Assembly (NCBI GenBank): GCA_037349315.1
Contig: JBAIAC010000024.1
Location: 34,583,501-34,647,500 of the forward strand
DNA: 64,000 nucleotides
Direction: 5' to 3'
From: Chelydra serpentina
Taxonomy: Eukaryota > Chordata > Testudines > Chelydridae
Made by a program: the position numbers and the translations under genes. The notes under the pieces were generated by a model. The model searched no databases and was not told the DNA's origin. It saw only the letters and a list, made by a program, of their open reading frames with translations. The stretch's first letter is position 1, and each line of letters opens with the position of its first letter. Below, piece by piece: positions 37,101-49,100 of this stretch.

Positions 37101-40100
37101 GTAGCTCTTAGTATACTTGAGTATCCAAAATTATAGAGATAGAGACTGACTGATGTTATTCAACACTGTGGTAAAATATGTCTCTGTCAGTAAGCTCAGG
37201 GATTCCAAACAGTTACTGATCCACAAATGCATGGTAATAGTCAATAATCATACAGGATCTAAGTCCTTGCAGGTTAACTTGTTATTGAACTCAGAACTCA
37301 CCATTCATATCCTCACAACAAACATGGCCACCTCTACTTTATTAACCAAGCATTAAACTGATACTGTCAACAAAACAATAAATAAATCCTTGTTTCCTTA
37401 TTTGTGGTGTTAATGCTATCTGGAATTATTAAAAATGAAATTATTCCACATAGCTAACTTGTTCTTTCACCCCTTAAATAGTCACCTTTTTTTTTTCATT
37501 CCGCTTGGATAATAAAAATAGAATGTGCAGTTTCTCTTTTGTTTCTAGCCATTTTCATTTTTTCCTTCTAAGTCATTTACAAAATGTTACAAAACTTTCT
37601 GGCCTAATGTCCTTGACATTCACTTAATTCAATAATATGTGCAACCATCTCCAGTGCACAGCATATGACCCCTTCAACACGGAACTACTTTTGTAATTGA
37701 TGTCATTGTCCATTCCTATTGGCCTTTTTAAATTCCAAGTTATATATGTGTTATTATGGAAAAATTTACATCTTTTTATCCAAGTTGTTTTGGGCACAAT
37801 TATATTTGCACTTACTTTCCTTCCTAGTAGATATGGGCCTTTTTAAACCCACAGGGTCAAATTCATTCTGTTGGCTTGAACTGAGTTACACTGTAGATGT
37901 ACTTAGTGTATTTATTAGTGAGTTATTTGGGAATAGTTTCCACTCCACATACCCCATCCCCAAACCTTGTTGATTCCAGTTATATCCAGATATTGTGACA
38001 CTCTCTGAATAGGTATTTCTTAAGCAACACTGGTACACAGCAAATACTGATTTCCTTAATCTTCAATTTCAAGCAATAATTATTCTGTTTCTCTCTCTTT
38101 TCACCACGTGTATAGACTGGGGTTTGGATTGGCATGCCTTGTGTATGGATCTTTTTCCTGGATTTTGCTTACACTTAGGAAATCTTACTAACTCAAACTG
38201 ACTCCTGAAGGAGACGTATTAAACTGCTACAGCCCTAGATAGCTCACTTTCATTAGAATTTCTCTCCTCCATGCCCAAAGCTCCCTGAAGTCAATGAGTT
38301 TCTTTCCATTGACCTCATTTGGATTTGGATTAGGCTCCATATGACTAGTTCAGGTCAAATGTCCCCTCAGCACATGTAGTTCTTTGGTTCTGATGACTCT
38401 TCAGCAGAATCTGTCTGCTACCACTATATCAAGCCTTTCTAGTGTAAAACAATAGATAAAGGCAGACAAAATGGAATGTGAAACTTCTCTTACCCTTCAC
38501 CTTACCACACACACAGGAAGGTTATTTTTCTAAAAAGCTATTGTGTTCTAACAAGCCCTTCTACAAAGAAATAGCTGATTTATGGTTTCTTTACAGGATG
38601 TGCAAGGTTCCTCATTGGCTGGCAGTAGCTATATGAGCTGTTTCTCCAATGTATTAGAGTTGGTTTATTTATTTATATAGTTGATCAGCATTCAGCTCAG
38701 TAAGGGCCTGATTCAAAGTGAATTGAAATCAATTGACATCAATGGGAGTATTTCAATGGGCTTTGGTTCAGGACCACACTGCAATGATAATTATCAGTTT
38801 CATTGGGTTCCTTGCTTTTTGTTGTTGAGGCTCTTGCTGAAAGGTCACATTATTACAAACAGAAAGCAAGAGAATCACAAACCTCTTTTTCCCTTGTCAT
38901 CCCAGTAAATTGCTTTCTTCTATTTGTTGCATTTCAGACCTCTTCTTCCCCACCTCTTTGCAGTTTGCAAAGTCACCTCACTAAATTGCATGTACAACAA
39001 CTGTTTTTCTCCTGATTTTCTCCTCACATGCACTTCTTGGAAATTTTACTACCTCAGTCTTGACTCTTGAAGGCGGAGTATGGAATTTTTGTGGGCTTAC
39101 ATACCTCACCCTCCATTAAAATTTTCCTCTCCTCCTTCATGCTCCCTCATGTGATTAGCTTGGCTCACAGCATTTATTCCAAACCCTGGACTATTTTCCA
39201 TTTTCAGTACCTTTCAGACAAACAGAACTTTTTCTCCAGTAAAATGATACCTTCTATAGTGTGGGCTTGAAATCTCACTCATATGTAGTTAATTTACTTT
39301 TATTTTCAAAGAAATCTTTCCTTTGTGTCCAAATTTTATTTTTATTAACATGTTAATTACAGTGGTTCCTGAGGGCCAGCCAAGACTAGAGCCCCGTTTT
39401 GGTAGGCACTGTACAAACATAGAGAAGTAGAAGATCCTTACTCCAAAAAGCTTAGTATCTTAAAGAGGCAAGACAGACACAGGATGGAGGAAGGGGTAGA
39501 GCACACAAGCAGAGTGATGGCAACAACTATTATGTTCCATGATTTTTTGTGGGGTGGTATTTAAGATGGGATCAACTACATGGAAGGAGAAGGGAGGGGA
39601 AGGGGCAAGGGGGAGAGGTAAGAGAAGCAGGTGTGGATGAAGTTGAGGTGAAGAGACTATGAAGGAGGAGGAGGAGGAGGAAGGAAGGTTGGATGAACAG
39701 TCAGTCAATGCAAGGCAGAGAATATCCAGTCAAAACTGTAGAAAGTTATTTGAATGTCTGAAGGACCAAAGGTCCCTGCCTCTGCCTATATTGGCTGGCA
39801 GCTCTAGCTGTTTAGTGTCTCCAGTTTTCTCCCAAGCCCCATGACAAAGGGGAAGGGAGGCACTGCCTGGGTCCTAGTGCCCCCAGAGTCAGTATGGGGG
39901 CCATAGGTGCTGACTCCGTGGGTGCTCCGGGGCTGGAGCACCCATGGGGAAAAATTGGTGGGTGCTCAGCACCCACCGGCAGCTCCCCGCCAGCCCCGCA
40001 CCGGTTACCGGAACACTTACCTTCGCCCCGGACGCCGGGTGACGTTGTGGGGCGAGGGATGGTCCCAGCTGGGTCCATTTGACTGCATCTCGCCCAGTGC

Positions 40101-43100
40101 TGCTTTTGGCTGCTTCTGCCCCTATCTGCTAGAATCTCAAATTGAAGGAGGGAAATTCTTCTGAGGAGAAGGGCAGGAGAATGGATGGAGACGTCATGGA
40201 ACGTGGAACTTGCTCTTGTCCTTCACCTCACCAGGGAGGTAGCCAGAGGAAGTTCTCTGTTCCTAAAACAGTAGCTCAGTTTAGCAAGCCCTGTTACAAG
40301 GAAATAAATTAATTCCAATTTCTTTATAATTTATCCACATTTCACAGGACAGCAATAGCTATTCCCAAGTCAGCCCTCTTTCTCTAGTTTGTAGAGGGTA
40401 TTCCCACGATGCAACTTTTAGTAACTTCCCAAGTGGATAATTAGTTCCCTACTTCTGTTGTGAGGGGTTTGATGAAGGGCTACATGCCTAAGGATAAAAT
40501 TGTATGGAAACTAAGAGGATGGTTGAGGTTATGCTACTGAAATGGAATTGTTCCAGGCAATCACATCATATGCATGTGCCACAGTTACTGACTCAAACTG
40601 TATGATAGCGTCCACCTGTACATATCCCCAGTCTCCACATACGGCTCAATGGCAATGCAGACTTTTGGTGCTGAAAATTGCAGATTTCTTTTCCCGTGTT
40701 TCATAAAGCATGGAAATAACTGGCATCTTCTTTCTTTCAGGTTGGAGTCATTTCTCCAGGAGGCAGCCGGGGTGGATGTGTCCCAGTAAGCACTTTTCTC
40801 ATCTTCACTGAATTTTGTCCCAGTGTGACTATTTTAACTACAATGCTTAGCTATCGGTTACATTAGTGTTAATGTGGGAGCTTTTGTTTTATAGCAAAAG
40901 TAATGTAGAAAAACTAAGAGATGATTTTGACAATGTACTCAAGTAGAATTGACTCAGCTAATCAGAAAGCAAGGCTGCTGCCCAGTTCATAGACTCATAA
41001 CATTCATAGACTGTGCCTGTCTGTGTATTCTGATTTGCTGCTGACCTCAGAATTCAGCAGCTATAAATAACTCCACAATAAAAATGGCTACTTCCATTTT
41101 ATATTCCTTCCTGTATTAAAGGAACACTGTTGGGTTAAAAATCTTAGACAAGTAAATATAATTATCTGGTAAGGGGCTAAGCACACTCAGTTCCTAATGA
41201 AGTCTGTGGGTTGAGAACACTCAGCACCTCACAGGACTGAGTGCTTGGAGAATATCTGAAACATTCATATCATGAGAGATTGGAATAAATAAAACTCACT
41301 TCTGTATGAATTTTGAATTCAGCAGAGAAAAACTAAAATTTAGTAATCAGTGTTTACCTTTATTTTGGAAAAAACATCCTTGCTTGTGTTACTAATAACA
41401 CATAAGGTTGTTAATATTAAAAGGACTTTTAAAATATGCATTACTTTTCACCATTTATGCTGGTTCTTGACATTTTACATTTCATTCACTTTGAACAGTG
41501 AAAACAGAAGGCTCCATTTAACTTTCGTTTCTATTCAGTTTAAGTGAGAAGGATGGGGGGAGAGATAGCTCAGTGGTTTGAGCATTGGCCTGCTAAACCC
41601 AGGGTTGTGAGTTCAATCCTTGAGGGGGCCATTTAGGGATCTGGGGCAAAAATTGGGGATTGGTCCTGCTTTGAGCAGGGGGTTGGACTAGATGACCTCC
41701 TAAGGTCCCTTCCAACCCTGATATTCTATGATTAAGCTTTCTCTTTTACATGCACCAGCAAAATACTACAATGTTGGGCTGTGTAAGGGTGTCTACAAAC
41801 CCCATACTGAGCATAAACAGAAGGGAGAGGAGAGTCTCTCCTCTTTACAAGCAAAAAGTCAAAGAGGCAGGCACCCACAGCTGCAACCAGTAAAGGAAAC
41901 AAGGCCTGCTATAAAGAGGAGAGGAGAGTACAGAGAAGGAAGAGGAGGCAGAAAGGCCTGGAACAGCAAAGGGGCAACCTGCACCAGGCTCTCCCCACAG
42001 CCAAGAGACTGAAACGGACTGCTAGGTCCAAGAACTGCCTTGACTGAGAGCAAACTAAGAAGGGCCAGTCAGGAGAAACAGAGGTCCCTCAAAAGACCAT
42101 ACCAGGAGACAGTGGCAGGCTGCAAACATAATGTGGGTGCTTTTTTAAAGCAAATTTAAATTATTTTTCTATTAAACAATCTATTTACAAAATCTGTCAA
42201 ACATTTCTGTTAATACCAGCATATATTAATTTATTTAGGGCCAGAATGTGGCTAGCCCTTTTGTGGAGGTATAGTGCAGAACTGGGGGGAGGCATCAGGA
42301 TCTTTTGCATCTCCCAGACTTGAGGACCAGCCAGAGTTGAGGTTCTGTGTACTTGTGCTTACTCTCCTCTAGTAATTACAACAATAACAAAATAAGTGCC
42401 TTCTCTTTCCTCTACAGGGCACTAGTGGCATATACAACAAATATGGCTGTAAAGATGTAAGTATTCGTTTGCCTCTGTATTTGATGTTTTCTCCCAAAAT
42501 GCTACTCAATAACTCAACACTTTGTTGCAAATTGTATTAAATCTATTACAGTCATTGTGTTGCAGAGTTAGATTACTCTGGATAAAGATGAGGCAGGAAC
42601 TAGAGGATGTCTGAGGTTAGTTAGCATTATGCTGAAACAAAATTGTCTCAGCTAACCAAGCACAAATGTGTTGTAGGGTTACTGACCCAAAAGTATATGC
42701 TAATTGTCAATAACCATTCCACTGATTTGTTAGTGGTCTGATATGTCAACATCCGTATCTCTAAAACAAGAAAGGTAACCATAATTGTTAGTTTCTATCC
42801 CCAGTTCCATATTCTGCATAACTATTCCCTACCTTCATCTGAAACTATGCTCTTTATATTACTCTTAGTCGAGTACTGCCTGCTTTTACGATTCCTCTTT
42901 TAAATATTGTCATACACCCCACATTGTAGTAAATCACACTCACTGATCAATTTAGTCCTCCTTTACTTGGTGGAGTTCCCTTTGCATGGCTGAAAAACAT
43001 TTCCCATAATGATTTTTGTATTAATCTAGAGAACTTATATACTGTCAACTTCCCTTTTTTCTTATAATTATATTGAAATAACATTATTTTCTATTTCTAT

Positions 43101-46100
43101 TTTGAATACCATTGAAACAAGCAAAATATTTTCACCAGAAAGGTGGCACTTTCTCTGATGTCTACTGAGAACTAAAGCCCTGATCTAGCAAAGCACTGTT
43201 TACAATGGGACTACTGCCATGCTATGCTTAAAGTTAGGCTTGTATTTACATACTGTTCTGGATCATGACCTAAACATATGAGTGTAAACTTTAATTTCAA
43301 AAGAACACCATCCATTAAACTTACATATGATGTAATGTAGTTGAATGTTGGAAGAGTCTGATCTCAGTAACCTTGGCGTAAATCCAAAGTAGTTTAACTG
43401 AAGTCAGAGGAGTTACTCTGAATTTATTCAGATGTAACTGAAATCAGAATTTAGCTTAATACTTGTACCTTCCCCTAGTCCTCCACGCCACCAAACAAAG
43501 AATTCCATATAGGTTTCATTTCCAAAAATACTATTTTATTGAAACACGCCATTTAACAAAGAAATAACTTGTCTGTGGTTTGTTTCCAGAGTGCTGTCTC
43601 GGTTAACACCGGCATGTCCTATGGCCAGGTAGGAACACATTCTCTACTGTATTTACAGTTGCTATGCAACTCAGTAATTAAACAGGTAGGCCCAAATGTT
43701 GCCCTACTGTGGGGAAATCCATGGGAGGACCTCAGAGAGGGATGTCTTGAAATCATTAGGTAATATTACTAGGCCAAATGATTTCAGCAGATGAATGCTG
43801 CATTTATTGGGCATTACATAGCTCCACCTTATTAGTTTCCTTCTTCCTGGTTAAACTGACCCTGGGTTAGTCATTTTTTCTGCAAGTGGACAGCAGATAT
43901 TTTCTATTTTGATAAGTATTGGAAACAAATAAAATATTTTCACCAGAAAGGTTTTCTCTGGTGGATACTCAGAACAAAAAGCAAAGTTTACACATAGGAG
44001 TTTCCTCTGATTCTGCCATATGAGAAGTGTATGTGTTGGTCAGGGTGGTGGGAGGTTCCTGGAAATTGTTTAAACTTCATAAAAGCATTTCTTTTCATAT
44101 GGCGAATTCCATTACTTCCAGCTGGCTCAGTTCCTACTGTTTCCTGTGTTCTCCTGATGTTTCTACCTCTGATCAAGGGAATCAAGGTCTAACTTTCTAC
44201 TGTCAACGCATGACTTATCTTCCATTTCAAATAATCATTTCACTCTACCTAACATTCCACCTAGATTTGTTATTTCAACTATTTGAAACTTTCTTTTCAA
44301 CATAAATTTGTTGTGTATGAAACTGGAAGAAATAACTGGGTATTGTGCTAGAAACAGTGGCGACAATTGGGTTACAATCACTCTTTTCCCTCTTGTGCTC
44401 CCATTAATCTGTTTGCCTGTGTTATTCATTAATCGCCCCACATAAGAATACTTTTCTTTCTAATGTTTCATGGTTTGGCAAACCAAGAAGATCTTATAGC
44501 TATTACTGTCTCCTGTCTGCTAGGTACTGAATTAAATTTGGCAAACTCTTTTCTAAGTAAATAATTGGTTTCTGTATTCTTCACAGTCTGTCTTCTCAGG
44601 CGGTGCTGTTCAAAAGGTAAGCACTCATTCTCTGTTGAATTTAAAGGGACAGATTCTCTGCAGGTGTAAATCGGTACAGCACCTTTAACTTGAATGAAGC
44701 TATACTAGTTTACACCAGCTGAGATGCTGGCCCAAAGCCGTTTCCCATATTATCTCTCAGTAACTGAATACTTGGTTTACTAGCTGTCAAATGCATTAGG
44801 CTCATTAGTTATATTATGGCAACTTTTGTTGACAGGTTGACTGTACTGTGGATAAAGTAGTATAGTTACAAAGCTGTCTATGGATTTTATTTTTTTTTAG
44901 ACAGCCTCGGATGGAAGGCACTATAGTTATTTTTACAAAATGAACTTTAGGATGAGATTGATCTAAATTCATCGCTGGTGTAAGGCCAGTGGAATTGACT
45001 CCAGGGCTTAATTTGGCCCATAATATTTAAACCGAATAGTCTCAGACAAACAATTGGAGTACAAGGATGTTGTATAAGGAGGACTGAGTCATTGTAAGGA
45101 AATGATCGATAAACCCATAGTAGGCAAATCCCTACACTCAGAGTTGTGACTGGTCAGACCTCTCCATCCAAAGCACCATAAGTATGGCCACTTCAATTCT
45201 CTATTTATTTCAGCATTAAAAGGACACTGTCAGGGGTTTTTTAATTATCTATTTTTAAAATCAAATGACCCAGACCTCCCTCTCATCAGAATTCCCTTGT
45301 ATATGCGATAAAACCACTTCCTGTCACAGTAATTACTCCACTCAAGGATACAGGCTATTTTTCTTTTTTAATTCAGTCAAAACAAACTTTTCACCAGAAA
45401 AATACCATTATGATCAAAACAACATTTTACTATTGAGTTTACTTTAATTTTCAAAAGATCTCCATATTAAACCTTCCCATAGAATAGGAGTGAATGAAAG
45501 GACACAAAACAGTGTGTGCGTCCTCTTTTGGCCTTCCATCCAAAGGACCAGTCTACACTGCACAGCAGCAGCAGCCTGCTTCAGCAAGTCTCCGTGTTCG
45601 GGTCTATAGATTCGGGTTCGCTGGGCTCATCAGTAGCGTAGCCAGGGGGGAGCAGAGGGAGCGGCCGCTCCCCCTTGAGCAGAAGTGGCTGAAGCGGCGC
45701 CTTTTTTTATCAGCACTAAAAAAAGGCGCTGCGTCTTTTTAAGCGCCGCTTCTTGCACTCACCCGGTGGCGCTCCGGGTCTTCGGCGGCATTTCGGCGGC
45801 AGGTACCACCGAAGACCCGGAGTGAGCCGCCGAAGTGCCCCCGAAAACCCGGAGCGCCGCCGGGTGAGTACAGGGGGAGGCGTCTTTTTACAGCGCCGCT
45901 CCCCCTGCGCTCCGGACCTGGCTGCGCTACTGGGGCTCATGCCATGACACTAAGAACAGCTATGTAGACCTTGCAACTAGGGCTGTAGTTCAGGTTCTGA
46001 AGCCCATTCTCCACCTTAGGCTTCAGATTCTGAGCTCCAGCCCAAGCCTGAACATCTACACAACTATTTTTAGCCCTGTAGCACAAGCTCCTCCAGCCTG

Positions 46101-49100
46101 AGTCTGCAGGCCACGGGTTGTGAGACTCACTGCTGGAGGCTGCCACTTGCCCTCTAGTGACTCACTGTTGGCCTTGGGCAAGTCACTTAGCTCTTGGTGC
46201 TTCGGTTCACCCATCTGTAAAATGGGGATAATACTTTTTGTAACATGGTTTCAGATATATAAAAACTCTGTATTGTGTAAGTGCTAGTCATTATCATTCC
46301 GTCAGATTTTTAAGTACAGAGAGGTTTCTTTTCATGAAACAATACTGCATTTTAAATAAACCCCCATTATGAGAAAATAACTTGTTTCTGGTTTCATTAC
46401 AGCCAGTGTCCTATCCTGAAAGCAACCCCTACCCACCTGAGGTAAGCATTCGTTCTCCACCACTCTTAGAGTTGTGAATCCAAGTGCTTCTGAATAGCCA
46501 CATGCTTAGCTCTCAGATAGATACAGCAGTCTGGTTGCTGGGCAGAAGCTTTTGTTGAGCAGGATTATGTTACTGATGCAATTATGCATAGAGAAAGAGG
46601 CTGACTAAATAACTAAAAGTTACATACAGGGCTAAGAAATCACTGCAATGATTTCAATGATTTCTGTTATACAGAAATGAAATTGTCTCTGTCTCAGTCG
46701 GGTTACAGGAATGTTGTTATTGACTCACAAGTATATGATTACGTTCTGTAATTGTATAGTGGTCTGATTCTCTGCTGATCCCAGAACTCAGTATCCATTA
46801 TATTTACCTCAAACAAGGCCACTTCATCTTCTGGTTTCTATTGCAACTTTCTTCTGTAAACTTGTTTCAGAACGAAATGTGGCAAAATAGCCGTTTTTCC
46901 ATTTACCTGCAGTAACCTTCCTTAGTGCTAAATCCTTCAGACTCCTCTATTCTTGGTGTAGTCAGCTGACTGAAAAGCTGAACATCTCTCACAAATGATG
47001 GGTGTTAAATGTATGGGGCTACGGACACCTCACCGTGCATCAGAATTTTCCCCACACACCTCCACACCCACAATATTCTAAGGTACAAAGAGCAGGGGCA
47101 GCCCTAGACTAGCTGCCAGCAACCGGCACCCTAGGCGAACCATGCAATCAGCGCCCCCCACCCCCAAATCCCAAGGGCAGATCTAGGCTGAGGATTTTGG
47201 TAAACTGGGAAACATTTTGCCCCTTTTTTCCTTTTACTGTTTTTTAAGCTTTTTTTTTTTAAACAGAGGCTTAATTATTCGGTTTGTCCATCTGTCCAAC
47301 CAATGTTTCTGAGATCAGATAAAATAGACACGAAATTTTCAGAATAGGTTTGTACACGACAGCTAGATGACATTTCAGTCCAATTTCAAATAAAAATGCA
47401 TGAAAAATGTTAATTATAATTTTTATTATTACAAATCCAAAATCATCCATTACGCTATCCTGCTTTAACTGCCATTACCACCACATCCAATATAGAAAGA
47501 AATAAGAAAACTCTTCAGTGAACTTTAACCTGTATTTACAAAACACTCCGAATAAAAAACACTCTGTGCTCTTAAAACATGACTTTTCTTGCTTTAAGTT
47601 TTGAAAATTCAGTCACTAGTTCTTTTAGATCCAGTTTTCCAGCTATTTCATGCTCTATCGACATTGTGGCAAGTCCAAAAAGTCTCTCTTGCACCATTGT
47701 TGAACATAGATATGTTTTTATCAATTTTAACTTTGAGACGCTACGTTCCCCACTAGCTATGGAAACTGGCAAAGTTAAAAGAATGCGTAGAGCTATAAAA
47801 ATGTTTGGAAAACTCTCTGGGTTTATTTTCACAAACAAACTTCAGTACTTCTTCAGGAGTGGAATGTTTCTTAAGTCACTTTGAAAAAGCCTGGAGCTCA
47901 CTACACAAATCTGTAGCATCAATGTCTTTTGAACTTTCATGAGTCAATGCCGACTCCAGTTTTATACAAAATTCTCTTATCTGTTTTGCTGTATTCTTTT
48001 GCAAGCTGTGGATATCGTATAGAAAGCCAAATACTGACTCTAGCTGCTGCATCTGTTGAAATATTTTGTCAACCGAGTGAATAGCAGTATCAAGGACTGA
48101 AAAATAGAAATTCACTTTGAACCTTTTGTTTTGGGTTCTGAATGGGTGTGTCTCGTCCTTCATCTGAAAACTGCTGTTTCTTTTGCCAAATGCGAACTGG
48201 CTCTGGTTCAAATTCTGTCGGAAAGGCTATTTCTTCAGCAAGCTCGAAAGAATCTACCAGTTTTCTTTCTAACCCTTCATCACTTCTGAATTCCTCCAGA
48301 ATATTTTTAGTTTGCTGCAGTTTTCCTGAAGCTTCTTACTAGTGAGGTTAACCTCGAAAAGGATATTGTACCACAAAATGAGTGAAGTCACAAATTTGAA
48401 CTTGGAAAGGCCATTTGCAAGAGCTTCTGCATCTGAACATGCCGTATTGCCAGATGATGCAGTAAAGGTAGTATCATCAGAAATTTCAATTAGGGCATCA
48501 TAAATGTTTCCAAGTTCATAGCGAAGAGGCTTCAAAGCATCAGTGTGACTCTCCCATCTTGTCTGACTAAGTGGTTTCACAGTTAGAGAATTCATGTGGC
48601 AAGTCAGAATCTTCCAATGGCATGTTTAGCCTGAGAAAAACACAAACACATTGCACCAGGTCAAAGAAACTGCTTGCATCCAAACAGCATCTAGCAGCAT
48701 CATTGACAACCAAATTCAGAGAATGCACACTGCAAGGAATGAAAAAGGCCCCAGGATCATTCTCCTTTGCACACCATTGTCTTTACCCTTCATATTAGTC
48801 CCATTATCATAGCCTTGGCCAGGTAAGTTTTCAACAGATAATGACACTGTTTCAAGCCTTGTAGAATAGTTTCAGTCATAAATGCTCCAGTTGTCTATTT
48901 CAGTGGTATGAAACCCCAAAAATGTTCCTTTATGAGCACTTCAACATTATCTTCATCTGCAGACTTTTCCATATCCACAAAACGAAAGATTGTCATTTGT
49001 TCAACATGACTCACATCTGGTGTACAGTCCAGTATTATTGAAAAGTATTTTGCAGAATAGGCAGCTTCTACAATTTTCTTTTTAATGGCATTTGTTAGGA

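Noticed and set aside
39659..39690. GAGGAGGAGGAAG run as a coding acidic stretch
   Set aside because: Simple purine repeat without coding context.
41560..41625. Possible tRNA gene
   Set aside because: Pol III boxes are present but the sequence continues into a CR1 tail and lacks a full cloverleaf; it is a SINE.
47579..47884. Plus-strand frame of 101 codons
   Set aside because: It is antisense to the hAT transposase C-terminus, whose minus-strand reading has clear motifs.
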